Part shown: piece after piece, positions 25,429 through 34,117 of the stretch | Layout of the letters: every line of letters starts with the position of its first letter | Position numbering within the stretch: position 1 is the stretch's first letter | Origin: Terriglobia bacterium | GTDB taxonomy: Bacteria > Acidobacteriota > Terriglobia > Terriglobales > Acidobacteriaceae | Length of the DNA: 64,000 nt | Assembly: GCA_020073385.1 (NCBI GenBank) | Contig: JAIQFH010000030.1 | Location: forward strand, 27,578 to 91,577 | Reading direction: 5' to 3' | Translations under genes and position numbers: made by a program | The notes under the pieces: model-generated | What the model saw: only the letters and a program-made list of their open reading frames with translations | What the model was told of the DNA's origin: nothing | Database searches by the model: none

Positions 25429-27327
25429 CTAGCGCATCTCTCCTCGAAGGACGCGCAGGGCGTCTGCCGCTTTTACATCGCCATTTTTCCCGCTCGCGCC
25501 ATTTCCATCCACCACAATGGCGTCTCCTTCGCCAGGGGCCAGAAACAGGTTTTCTTCGACTCCATGTTGCCGGGTGTACAAGTCGTAATAGCGTCCGCGC
25601 GCCGCGTAGAGCTCGGCATGCGTTCCGCGTTCCAAAATCTGACCCTGCTCCATCACCATGATCTGATCGGCCCGGCGAATCGTTGACAGCCGGTGCGCAA
25701 TCACGAATGTTGTTCGCCCCTGCATCAAATAAGAGAGCCCCTGCTGGATCAACTGTTCCGATTCCGAGTCGAGACTGGAAGTTGCCTCGTCCAGAATCAG
25801 AATCCGCGGCTCCGCCAGAATTGCCCGCGCAATCGAGATTCTCTGCCGCTGACCGCCAGAAAGCTTCACCCCGCGCTCGCCAACGACGGTATCGTACTTG
25901 TCGGTGAAGGCCTCGGCGAACTCGTCCACCCGAGCAATCCGGCACGCCCGCATGATTTGCTCTTCTGTTGCATCGGGTCGCGAGAATGCTACATTCTCGC
26001 GAATCGTACCGTCGAACAAGAACGACTCTTGCAGCACTACCCCCAGCCTTGTTCGGAATGAATCGAGCCGCACCGTGCTCAGATCTACCCCGTCGACACG
26101 GGCAGTTCCCTTTGTAGGCACATAAAAAGCAGAGATCAGCCCGATGGTGGTCGACTTCCCGGATCCCGACGACCCTACGAGCGCCGTTACGGTTCCCGGC
26201 TGAGACGTGAACGATAGGTCGTGCAACACTTCGTGTGTCCCGTCATAACTGAAACTCACATCCTCGAACTCGACCGTTCCCACGATGTCGTCGAGCTTTG
26301 CCGTACGTCGCGGGTCTTGATCCTCGGGCCGCTCGCGCATAATTTCCTGCGTACGTTCCAGTCCGGCAAGAGCCTCGGTAATCTGTGTACCGATCGACAC
26401 CACTTGCAGAATCGGCGCGACAAGAAACACGAGATAAAGATTGTAGGAGATGTAGCCGCCTGGGGTTAACGTGTGGCCGATCATTTGGCGTCCACCCACA
26501 TACATGGTCGCCGCGCCCACAAACCCTAGCAGCACGCTCGCCGACAAACTCATGAGCGAGGTCGCCGTCAGAGTGCGCATCACATTGTCCAGCAGTCGCC
26601 GGACTCCGCTGGCAAATGTCTTCTCTTCGCGTTCCTCAGCGTGATATCCCTTCACTACGCGCACACCACCAAGTGATTCCGTCAGGCGTCCTGTTACCTC
26701 AGCGTTGATTTTCCCCCGCTCCCGGAAAATCGGACGGATCGTCGCGAACGCTCGACTCAGTACAAACGCGAAGCAACTCAACGAGCCCACAGCAATCAGC
26801 GTCAAGGGAACGCTCGTGCGAAGTAGCAAGACCAATGCAATCCCGGACGCGACAATGCCGCCTGAAAAATCGACCAGTCCTGTCCCCAGTAGATTTCGCA
26901 CGCCCTCGACGTCGCTCATAATGCGGGACACCAGGGCCCCAGTTTTATTGGCGTCGTAAAAGGCGACAGGTAACCGCGAAATGTGTTTTTGCACCTCCTC
27001 GCGAAGTTCTGCAATCAGGCGCTGCGCCGCTTTGGAAAGTAGTTGTGTGAGCGAAAAAGAGGTAATGCCCTGAATCAGCGTCGCCAGCAAAACGGCGAAG
27101 ACCAAAGGCCGCAGCATCGAAACTTGATTCTTGGAAACGACGTTATCAATCAGGAATTTCGAAGAGTACGGCAGGACGAAGCCCGCAACCTTGTTGATCA
27201 CCATCAGCACGAAGCCGATAGCGAGCAGCCCTCGTCGCGGACGCATCAGCTTCCAGACCTCTGGCAGTACTGCCCTCAGTCTTTGGATCTTCGGCGCCTT
27301 CGGGGTTTCTTTACCTGGGGAACTCAA
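25429..27327 (-). CDS. ABC exporter, fused membrane and ATPase domains (MsbA-like)
   Basis: A 632-residue half-transporter. The N-terminal ABC transmembrane domain (about 30-320) has six helices and the coupling sequence ALVSRIMSDVEGVRNLLGTG. The C-terminal ATPase has Walker A GSSGSGKST, the signature LSGGQRQR and Walker B ILILDEATSSLD. A 50-residue tail follows (GDAIVVDGNGASGKNGDVKA). It would work as a homodimer exporting a lipid, peptide or drug. The start is TTG at 27327. Three further transport/esterase genes follow with tiny gaps, suggesting one operon. The substrate is not identifiable. Confidence 0.88.
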   Translation of the reverse strand: MSSPGKETPKAPKIQRLRAVLPEVWKLMRPRRGLLAIGFVLMVINKVAGFVLPYSSKFLIDNVVSKNQVSMLRPLVFAVLLATLIQGITSFSLTQLLSKAAQRLIAELREEVQKHISRLPVAFYDANKTGALVSRIMSDVEGVRNLLGTGLVDFSGGIVASGIALVLLLRTSVPLTLIAVGSLSCFAFVLSRAFATIRPIFRERGKINAEVTGRLTESLGGVRVVKGYHAEEREEKTFASGVRRLLDNVMRTLTATSLMSLSASVLLGFVGAATMYVGGRQMIGHTLTPGGYISYNLYLVFLVAPILQVVSIGTQITEALAGLERTQEIMRERPEDQDPRRTAKLDDIVGTVEFEDVSFSYDGTHEVLHDLSFTSQPGTVTALVGSSGSGKSTTIGLISAFYVPTKGTARVDGVDLSTVRLDSFRTRLGVVLQESFLFDGTIRENVAFSRPDATEEQIMRACRIARVDEFAEAFTDKYDTVVGERGVKLSGGQRQRISIARAILAEPRILILDEATSSLDSESEQLIQQGLSYLMQGRTTFVIAHRLSTIRRADQIMVMEQGQILERGTHAELYAARGRYYDLYTRQHGVEENLFLAPGEGDAIVVDGNGASGKNGDVKAADALRVLRGEMR

Positions 27328-27454
27328 TCTACTGTTTGACTCCGCGACAACGGCAATGGCTTCATTATTACAGCAGCATTGTCACACACATCCGGCCCTG
27401 CTGCGGCCCATCGGCCCTGTGACACGCGCCATCCCTCCGTTGTATGCTCGGGGC

Positions 27455-28828
27455 GTGTCCCGCCCGTCTCCGTCGGACCGTTCGCCGACCATTGGCCTCG
27501 TTCTGGGGCTGGTTATCACCTTTTCTGCTGTGCTGGCATACTCGGCGTACATCACCTGGCAGGTTACCGGCCTCCGCAAGCTGCAGACGGAATTGGTCGA
27601 CCGGAATCGCAAGGACTCTTTGCAGCTGCTCCGCATCCAGAATGATCTCAATCTGCTTGCTGTGGCCATGCGCGACATGGTCAGCAGCGATGAACCCTAC
27701 CCTCTGACCGCGTGGTCGGCGCAGTTCCAACGTATCCGCACTGACCTCGACGATGCCATGCGCCTCGAGGCCGGATTCGCTGCCGCCAGTCGCACGCCCG
27801 AGCAGAGTGCGTTTCTGACCAGTTCCGTGACCCAGTTCTGGGATGCCGTTGACCGTGTCTTCGCCCTGGCCCACGATGGCCAGGAGAAAGAAGCTCGCAA
27901 ACAAATTCAGAATTCTCTCCAGGAGCGCCAGGCAGCCCTGAGCACGGCCGTAGCTCGCTTCCTCGTGCAAAACACGGAGAATGAAGAGCAAGCTGGCCAG
28001 CGAATCGTCCAGATTTACGACCGGGTGCAGCGCCAGGTTTATTTCTTCCTTGCCGCCACGCTTCTCGCCATCTTGCTGAATGGCCTTTCGCTGATCCGCT
28101 GGAACCGCCGCCTGTTCGCGCGTCTCGCCGAGATCTCCGAGCGCCGCAGCGAGCTGGCCCAGAAGCTGATTTCTACCCAGGAATCCACGCTGCGCTACAT
28201 CTCTCGCGAACTCCATGATGAATTCGGCCAAATCCTTACTGCAATAGGATCGATGCTCCGACGCGCCGGAACCCATGCCCCCGAGGGATCCTCATTGCGC
28301 GCCGATCTCCAGGAAGTTCTGGAAACTGTCCAGTCCACCCTGGACAAAGTGCGCAGCCTCTCCCAGGCTCTGCACCCCGTCATGCTTGACGAAGCCGGAC
28401 TTGAGAGCACGCTCGATTGGTACATCCCCACCATAGAAAGACAAACGGGAATTACCATATCCTATGAGAAGCAGGGGAAACCGTTTCTAGTAGACGGTGC
28501 CGCGGGCGTTCACGTGTACCGCATTCTGCAGGAGGCGTTGAACAATGTCGCGCGTCACTCTGGGGCTAAACAGGTTTCTGTACGGTTACGCTTTCTGGCG
28601 CAAACGCTCGAGCTGGAAGTGCGAGACCGCGGGGCTGGTTTTGCCGAGAGTCCCAACCGGCGCGGAATAGGCTTGGTGGCGATGCGCGAGCGTTCCGAAC
28701 TCATGGGCGGGCAACTTGTCGTTACGCGTCCCACTGATGGTGATGGCGGTACGTTGGTACACCTGACGGTTCCACGGGAGAAAGCGGAGTCTTATGCAAA
28801 AGAAGATCACAGTGTTACTAGTAGATGA
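27455..28828 (+). CDS. two-component sensor histidine kinase (NarX/DesK-type HisKA_3)
   Basis: From GTG 27455 the protein is 457 residues. It has two membrane helices (TIGLVLGLVITFSAVLAYSA near 17-40, and VYFFLAATLLAILLNGLSLI) around a helical periplasmic sensor. A HisKA_3 dimerisation domain follows with the phospho-acceptor in ISRELHDEFGQILTAIGSML, then a HATPase domain (LQEALNNVARHSGAKQVSVR, RDRGAGF, GIGLVAMRERSELMGG). The frame extends upstream to 27131, but that part is antisense to the ABC exporter. ATG 27356 is an alternative start. It overlaps its response regulator gene by 35 bases, so they form a pair. Confidence 0.85.
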   Translation: MSRPSPSDRSPTIGLVLGLVITFSAVLAYSAYITWQVTGLRKLQTELVDRNRKDSLQLLRIQNDLNLLAVAMRDMVSSDEPYPLTAWSAQFQRIRTDLDDAMRLEAGFAAASRTPEQSAFLTSSVTQFWDAVDRVFALAHDGQEKEARKQIQNSLQERQAALSTAVARFLVQNTENEEQAGQRIVQIYDRVQRQVYFFLAATLLAILLNGLSLIRWNRRLFARLAEISERRSELAQKLISTQESTLRYISRELHDEFGQILTAIGSMLRRAGTHAPEGSSLRADLQEVLETVQSTLDKVRSLSQALHPVMLDEAGLESTLDWYIPTIERQTGITISYEKQGKPFLVDGAAGVHVYRILQEALNNVARHSGAKQVSVRLRFLAQTLELEVRDRGAGFAESPNRRGIGLVAMRERSELMGGQLVVTRPTDGDGGTLVHLTVPREKAESYAKEDHSVTSR

Positions 28829-29423
28829 TCACAGCCTCGTGCGGCGCGGCTTCCGTCGGATGCTCGAAGACGAGCCCGACATGGAAGTCGTTGGCGAAGC
28901 CGGGGACGGCGAGGAATCCGTCAAACTTGCCAAACAACTCCATCCCCAAGTGGTCATCATGGACTGCGCCCTGCCCGGCATGAATGGACTCGACGCCACG
29001 CGCAAGATCATCGAAGACTCTCCCGAAACGGCCGTTCTCATGCTCAGCATGCACAGCGAGAGCACGTGGGTTCGACAGGCGATCGAAGCTGGCGCTAAAG
29101 GATATGTTCTAAAAAACGCAATGGATCTGGAGCTTGGCCCGGCAATCCGCAAAATCGCTGCGGGAGAGACTGTCTTCGATCCCAAAGTCGAGCAAAAGGC
29201 CGCCCTTCGCGGCGAGCGTAGCGCTGCCCTGACCCAACGCGAGCTCGAAGTGCTGCAAATGATCGTTGACGGCAAGTCGAACAAAGAGATCGCCACGGCG
29301 CTCCAACTGAGCGCGAACACGGTCGCCGTTCACCGTGCCAACATCATGAATACCCTCGGCATTCACAAGACTGCCGAACTCGTTGTTTATGCTATTCGTG
29401 CCGGGCTGGTGAACGTTCCGTGA
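28794..29423 (+). CDS. NarL/FixJ family response regulator
   Basis: A 209-residue regulator. The receiver domain has the acidic pair D11-D12 and phospho-acceptor D57 (VVIMDCALPGMNG), with K in AGAKGYVLK. The C-terminal LuxR-type helix-turn-helix reads LTQRELEVLQMIVDGKSNKE and TVAVHRANIMNTLGI. It should bind DNA on phosphorylation by the adjacent kinase. It overlaps the kinase gene by 35 bases and the next gene, a CRTAC1 protein, by four (GTGA), so that protein is a likely output of, or partner in, the system. Confidence 0.92.
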   Translation: MQKKITVLLVDDHSLVRRGFRRMLEDEPDMEVVGEAGDGEESVKLAKQLHPQVVIMDCALPGMNGLDATRKIIEDSPETAVLMLSMHSESTWVRQAIEAGAKGYVLKNAMDLELGPAIRKIAAGETVFDPKVEQKAALRGERSAALTQRELEVLQMIVDGKSNKEIATALQLSANTVAVHRANIMNTLGIHKTAELVVYAIRAGLVNVP

Positions 29424-31123
29424 ACCGCAGGTCTTTCCTGGGAGGAATGGCGGGACTGGCATCGTGGTCGCAGCTTTCGCGACTGCAATCTTTCGCCGCA
29501 CAATCTGCGGCGAACAATGCCCTCGGATTCCGCTTTACGGACGTCACAAGCCAGGCCGGTATCCATTTTCAGCACAATAGCGGCGCTTTCGGTGGCAAAT
29601 TCTTGCCGGAAACCCTTGGCTCCGGTTGCGCCTTTCTCGACTACGATCGTGATGGCTGGCAAGACATCCTGCTGATCAATGGCTCTGACTGGCCCGGCCA
29701 CAAAAAATCCCGAACTACGCTTCGTCTCTACCACAACAATGGCAACGGCACTTTCACCGATGTAACCGCTCGCGCCGGCCTCGATGTCGAACTCTACGGC
29801 ATGGGCGTTGCCGTAGGCGACTACAACAACGATGGGTATCCCGATATTCTCGTCACGTGCGTCGGCCAGAACAGACTCTTCCGCAACACCGGGAAGGGAA
29901 CGTTCGTCGATGTCACCAATGCCGCTGGTCTCGGAAAGCGGGAAGGCTTCAGCACGTCCGCTCTATGGTTCGATTACGATCGCGACGGCCTGCTCGATCT
30001 CTTCGTCTGCAACTACGTCAAGTGGTCTCTGGAGGCCGATATCTTCTGCAGCCTCGACGGCAAGCACAAGTCGTACTGCACGCCGGAAGCGTATCGCGGC
30101 GCCACCTGCTGGCTGTTCCATAACCGCGGCAACGGCACCTTCGAAGATGTTACGGCTACCAGCGGCATCTTCGACAGCAGTTCCAAGTCCCTTGGCGTGG
30201 CGTTGTTGGACGAAAATCGTGACGGCTGGCCCGATCTCCTCGTCGCCAACGACACCCAGCCCAATAAGCTTTATCGCAACCAGCACAACGGCACATTCAA
30301 AGATGCGGCAGTCGAGGCCGGCATCGCCTTCAGCAGTGAAGGCAAAGCACGCGCCGGTATGGGAGTCGATGTCGCCGACTTCGATAACTCCGGCGCGCCA
30401 GGCGTCGCTATCACCAATTTCGATAATGAAATGATTGGTCTTTATCGCCTGAGCGGCAAAAGCTTCGAAGACATTGCGCCGCAATCCGGCGTTGGCATCG
30501 CTTCCCGCAACAGCCTCGGATTCGGTTGTTCGTTTCTCGATATCGACCTCGACGGCTGGCTTGACTTTGCCGTTGCCAACGGCCACATCGACGAAACTGT
30601 CCGCAATATCCGCGGCAACGTCGGATACGCCCAACCGCCACAGCTCTTCCTCAACGGCGGTAAGGGGACCTTCCGCGAGGTCGCCGCAGAAGCCGGTGAC
30701 GGATTCGACCATCCCAAAGTCGGCCGTGGCCTCGCCTACGGCGATTTCGATCGCGACGGAGATTTGGATCTGTTGATCACCACCAACAACGGTCCTGCTT
30801 ACCTGTATCGCAACGACCAACTTGCAGGCAACCGCAGCATCCGTTTCCATGTCGTCGGAACGAAATCCAATCGTGATGCCATCGGCGCCTCTGTGCGAAT
30901 CTTCGGCGCTGGGATGGAGCAGTCGCGCCTGGTCAAGGGGGGATCGAGCTATCTCTCGCAGTCCGAACTCCCTGTGACGTTCGGCGTAGAGAAGCGAGAT
31001 CGCATCGACCGCGTCGTCATCGATTGGCCGAGTGGACAGACAGAGGAGTACAAGAACCTTGCAACTGGCCGTGCCTACGATTGCACCGAAGCAAAGGGAA
31101 TTGTGCCGCGGGATCGTTACTGA
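29420..31123 (+). CDS. CRTAC1/UnbV family FG-GAP repeat protein with Tat signal
   Basis: The 567-residue protein begins NRRSFLGGMAGLASWS, a twin-arginine (Tat) export signal. At least seven FG-GAP/VCBS calcium-binding repeats follow, of the form FLDYDRDGWQDILLINGSD, VGDYNNDGYPDILV, FDYDRDGLLDLFVCN and FDRDGDLDLLITTNN, building a beta-propeller. An ASPIC/UnbV C-terminal domain follows (GASVRIFGAG, VKGGSSYLSQSELPVTFGV, RVVIDWPSGQTEEYKNL). These exported proteins are abundant in Acidobacteriota; their job is unknown. The GTG start overlaps the response regulator stop. The 3' end overlaps the convergent YceI gene by seven bases. Confidence 0.9.
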   Translation: MNRRSFLGGMAGLASWSQLSRLQSFAAQSAANNALGFRFTDVTSQAGIHFQHNSGAFGGKFLPETLGSGCAFLDYDRDGWQDILLINGSDWPGHKKSRTTLRLYHNNGNGTFTDVTARAGLDVELYGMGVAVGDYNNDGYPDILVTCVGQNRLFRNTGKGTFVDVTNAAGLGKREGFSTSALWFDYDRDGLLDLFVCNYVKWSLEADIFCSLDGKHKSYCTPEAYRGATCWLFHNRGNGTFEDVTATSGIFDSSSKSLGVALLDENRDGWPDLLVANDTQPNKLYRNQHNGTFKDAAVEAGIAFSSEGKARAGMGVDVADFDNSGAPGVAITNFDNEMIGLYRLSGKSFEDIAPQSGVGIASRNSLGFGCSFLDIDLDGWLDFAVANGHIDETVRNIRGNVGYAQPPQLFLNGGKGTFREVAAEAGDGFDHPKVGRGLAYGDFDRDGDLDLLITTNNGPAYLYRNDQLAGNRSIRFHVVGTKSNRDAIGASVRIFGAGMEQSRLVKGGSSYLSQSELPVTFGVEKRDRIDRVVIDWPSGQTEEYKNLATGRAYDCTEAKGIVPRDRY

Positions 31124-31725
31124 GCAGAACGCGCGGTGTGTCTTGCGAGAGAGCCTGACGCCACCAGATCTATCTCCACCGTATCGCTGACCCGCAGAAA
31201 TAAAGTGCTGGGATTCTTCATTCCCCACTTCTGATACGGCACTGTGAAGTGAACCGTTGCCGTCCACTGCTCTCCACTCGTCTCCACCAGGGCCGGAACG
31301 GTGATCTCTCGGTCCACCCCGTGGATATTAAACATGCCATGAACCAGCACCGACGACTTGCCTGAACTCGCTACCGCCCCGTCGATCCGGTCAGGACGAA
31401 ATCCAATCTCCGGGTAGCGCGCGCTTTCGAGCACCTCTTTGTGCATCTTCCGATCGCGCATCCCGCTGCCGCTATCCCCGCTCACGGCGTCAACGACAAT
31501 CTGTCCGGATACTTTCCCGTCCGGCTCGACCTGAAGTTCTCCCTGCTTTACCTTGAACGTTCCGCGCACGGTGTGGAGCACATCCCCCAGTGTGAACTTT
31601 ACCGAACTCTGCGCCGGATCGACGCGGTAGTCGGCATCCTGAGCCGCTGCCAACACAGTACCGCTGGCCAGCAACAAAGCGAGCCCCAGAAATGGTCGAC
31701 GAACCTTCCTGTACTTGTCATGCAT
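31117..31725 (-). CDS. YceI family periplasmic lipid-binding protein
   Basis: A 202-residue exported protein with a signal peptide (residues 1-28) and a YceI lipocalin-like barrel: YRVDPAQSSVKFTLGDVLHT, VRGTFKVKQGELQVEP, RDRKMHKEVLESARYPEIGF and GMFNIHGVDREITVP. YceI proteins bind polyisoprenoids or amphiphiles in the periplasm. It precedes no obvious partner, although the quinone/polyketide-like genes at 31729-33925 end just three bases before its start, so co-transcription with lipid-forming enzymes is likely. That would fit a lipid carrier role. Confidence 0.88.
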   Translation of the reverse strand: MHDKYRKVRRPFLGLALLLASGTVLAAAQDADYRVDPAQSSVKFTLGDVLHTVRGTFKVKQGELQVEPDGKVSGQIVVDAVSGDSGSGMRDRKMHKEVLESARYPEIGFRPDRIDGAVASSGKSSVLVHGMFNIHGVDREITVPALVETSGEQWTATVHFTVPYQKWGMKNPSTLFLRVSDTVEIDLVASGSLARHTARSAQ

Positions 31726-31728
31726 GGA

Positions 31729-32838
31729 CTAAGCGGTAATCAATCCCCATCCCAGAGTTAGACCATCCCAGACGAGATCCTGTGCCGGCAACGCTCCAAC
31801 GTGTAGCGCAAGCAAACGTTGAAACACTTCCGGGTGCTTCTGAAACGTCTGCAGCGTCCGGTGCTGAAGCCGCGGTCGTCCATCGAGCGTAAGCATCAGT
31901 CGCGCCATCAAAAGCGGTCGCAGAGCCAGCCGATCGTGGATCCTCTGATACGGACTCAGATCGCCCGCTTCAATGCAGCCAGCCAGCGCTACTGTCTGGC
32001 TGAACGCCAAGCCCAGACCTTCTCCGGTGATCGCATCCACCGTGCCCGCCGCATCGCCGATCAGCGCCATGTTGCCACGCCACACGCGCTTGAGCCGCCG
32101 GTTGCCCGTCACAGAGCCACGTTCTGTGGTCACCGCCTCAGCTCGCTCCAGCCGCGCACTCAACCATGACAATTCCTTCAGACCATCTTCCAGCCGCAGA
32201 TTGGGATCATGGGATGCCAGTGCGACGCACACCTGCTCATCGCCCACCGCAGTTGCATAACCCTGGCAGCGCTTGCCCCAATGTACTTCCATGTGTTCTG
32301 TCCACGGCGCAACGCGATAGTGCCTCCGGAAGGCATAACGCAGTCGAGGCCGATAGCCCGCCTCCAGACCGGCCCACCGCCGTACGCGTGAGTTCGACCC
32401 GTCCGCTCCAATGATCCAGCGCGCCCGGACAAAGTCCTTTCCGACGTTAACTCCATCTGCGCTGATGCCCGTCACCGCCGCGCCCCAGAGCAACTCCGTG
32501 CCAACCTGTGCAGCTCTTTCCGTCATCACGCGGTGCAAGACGGTCCGGCGCGCGGCAAGACCGAAACTACCAACCGGGAACGAAGCGTCCGTAGACAACT
32601 CGCGACTCAAGAATCGAATGCCCCGAAACCGATACGCCTCCGAAACCGGCAACTGAAGCCCAAGCCGCTCCAGCGACGCAAGCCCGTCCGGCATCAAGCC
32701 TTCTCCGCACGCTTTATCGATGGGCGGTTGGCGGCCATCAGCTACAGCCACACGCAGTCCGCGCTGACGTGCCGCGATGGCCATCGCTAACCCTGCGGGC
32801 CCACCTCCAATCACGAAAACATCGGTAGAGTTCAGCAA
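31729..32838 (-). CDS. FAD-dependent monooxygenase/geranylgeranyl reductase-like enzyme
   Basis: A 369-residue flavoprotein with the dinucleotide-binding motif VIGGGPAGLAMAIAA at its start, CGEGLMPDGLASLERLGLQL, the middle motif RWIIGADGSNSRVRRW and the second FAD motif NMALIGDAAGTVDAITGEGL. It lies ten bases after a type III polyketide synthase gene. In other bacteria such pairs hydroxylate alkylresorcinols or phloroglucinols into quinones. The same role is inferred here. A third common partner, an isoprenylcysteine-type methyltransferase, is not adjacent (one lies at 51519-52082). Confidence 0.82.
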   Translation of the reverse strand: MLNSTDVFVIGGGPAGLAMAIAARQRGLRVAVADGRQPPIDKACGEGLMPDGLASLERLGLQLPVSEAYRFRGIRFLSRELSTDASFPVGSFGLAARRTVLHRVMTERAAQVGTELLWGAAVTGISADGVNVGKDFVRARWIIGADGSNSRVRRWAGLEAGYRPRLRYAFRRHYRVAPWTEHMEVHWGKRCQGYATAVGDEQVCVALASHDPNLRLEDGLKELSWLSARLERAEAVTTERGSVTGNRRLKRVWRGNMALIGDAAGTVDAITGEGLGLAFSQTVALAGCIEAGDLSPYQRIHDRLALRPLLMARLMLTLDGRPRLQHRTLQTFQKHPEVFQRLLALHVGALPAQDLVWDGLTLGWGLITA

Positions 32839-32848
32839 ATCGAAATCC

Positions 32849-33925
32849 TCACCACTTCAAGAGAACAAGCTCCGAGCAAAATCCCGGTCCCATCGCCGCC
32901 AATAAACCGAGCGTGCCTGGTTCCGGACGCCGGTTTTGCATCACGTCTTCCAGCACGACCAGCACCGAAGCCGACGACAGGTTTCCCACCTTCTTGAGAC
33001 AGTCCCAGGAAGCATCAAGCTGCCCATTGTGCAGATCGAGCGCGGCAGCCGTCGCTTCCAGCACCTTCGGACCTCCCGTGTGGAGTACCCAACTTCCAAT
33101 GTCGCTTCTCTTATGTCCCTGATCTGCCAGAAACCCGTCCACATCGTGTCCCAGATTTTCGCGAATGAGCACCGGCACTTCCGGAGACAGCACGATGTTG
33201 AAGCCTCTTTCACTCACCTTCCAGCCCATCATTTCTTCCGTGTCCGGATAAAACACTGACCGCGTCGCCACGATCTCCGGTCCAGTCGCATTCAGTTCGC
33301 TTCCTGTGACCACGACCGCCGCCGAACCGTCCGCGAACAGTCCCGACGAAATCAAATTAGCGACCGTAAGATCCTGTTTCTGGATCGTCAGTGAACACAA
33401 TTCAACAGAAACCAGCGCCGCCGCCTGCGATGGATACGCGCGCACATAGTCCGCTGCGCGTGCGATTCCTGCTGCTCCCGCAACACAGCCAAGGCCAAAA
33501 ATCGGCAGCCGCTTGATGTTTGCCGGTAGCCCCATCCGATTGATCAGCAGAGCATCGATCGAAGGGCTCGAGATGCCAGTGACTGATGTGAAGAAGAGTG
33601 CGCCCAGCTTGCTCTTATCAACCCCTGCATGGTGCAGTGCACGGCACAGAGCCTGCTCGCCTAGCTCCTGCGCGACTTGAATCCACGCATCGTTGGCGCA
33701 GCCCCAGGTTTTCAAGTCGTAATATTCTTCGTACGGCAACGCCAGGTGCCGTCCTTCAACCGCAACATTGCGGTGCAGCCGCGCCAGCATCAGCGGGTTC
33801 TTGAGTTGATCACCCCAATACTGTTGCAGTTGCTCCAGCAGGAATTTCTGAGGGTAGTAATGCTTGGGAAAGGCGCTCGCGGCGCTGGCTATTTGCATGT
33901 TGGTCTGAATCCCCAGTCCCGGCAA
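32849..33925 (-). CDS. type III polyketide synthase (chalcone/stilbene synthase family)
   Basis: The 358-residue enzyme has the catalytic triad C147 (IFGLGCVAGAAG), H282 (VLHTGGPKVLE) and N315 (VGNLSSASV), counted from the TTG start at 33925. An ATG nine codons later (33898) is as likely. It would condense malonyl-CoA units on an acyl starter to give alkylpyrones, alkylresorcinols or phloroglucinol-like products. It is followed by the FAD enzyme and YceI genes on the same strand. The starter specificity cannot be read from the sequence. Confidence 0.88.
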   Translation of the reverse strand: MPGLGIQTNMQIASAASAFPKHYYPQKFLLEQLQQYWGDQLKNPLMLARLHRNVAVEGRHLALPYEEYYDLKTWGCANDAWIQVAQELGEQALCRALHHAGVDKSKLGALFFTSVTGISSPSIDALLINRMGLPANIKRLPIFGLGCVAGAAGIARAADYVRAYPSQAAALVSVELCSLTIQKQDLTVANLISSGLFADGSAAVVVTGSELNATGPEIVATRSVFYPDTEEMMGWKVSERGFNIVLSPEVPVLIRENLGHDVDGFLADQGHKRSDIGSWVLHTGGPKVLEATAAALDLHNGQLDASWDCLKKVGNLSSASVLVVLEDVMQNRRPEPGTLGLLAAMGPGFCSELVLLKW

Positions 33926-34047
33926 AGAGTCAGCGCCGTACGCCCGCGGGACTTCGTGAATGAGCAGTTAGATGGCCGCGCGCGGAATACGGGTTGTACT
34001 CGTGCACTCCCTGCCGCTTCTATATTGTGATGATGCTACAAAAACGC

Positions 34048-34068
34048 AATTGTCAAACGATTGTCAAA
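34048..34068 (-). promoter_or_regulatory. tandem 10-base repeat, possible operator
   Basis: On the minus strand TTTGACAATCG is followed directly by TTTGACAATTG, two near-identical head-to-tail copies, in the 192-base gap upstream of the type III PKS gene. TTGACA matches a -35 box. No -10 box sits at the ideal 17 bases (a TATAGA lies 26 bases from the nearer copy). It could be a promoter with a repressor site; this is speculative. Confidence 0.3.
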
Positions 34069-34117
34069 TTAACTGACGTGATGGTTAAGGAAACTGGACA
34101 CGATAATACCCTAGAAA

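Noticed and set aside
27131..27454. Upstream extension of the histidine kinase frame
   Set aside because: It is antisense to the ABC exporter start and encodes no recognisable domain. Starts at 27356 or 27455 keep the whole sensor.
29963..31267. Minus-strand 434-residue frame opposite the CRTAC1 gene
   Set aside because: It is the antisense shadow of the FG-GAP repeats. It has no start with a ribosome binding site and its composition mirrors the repeat codons.
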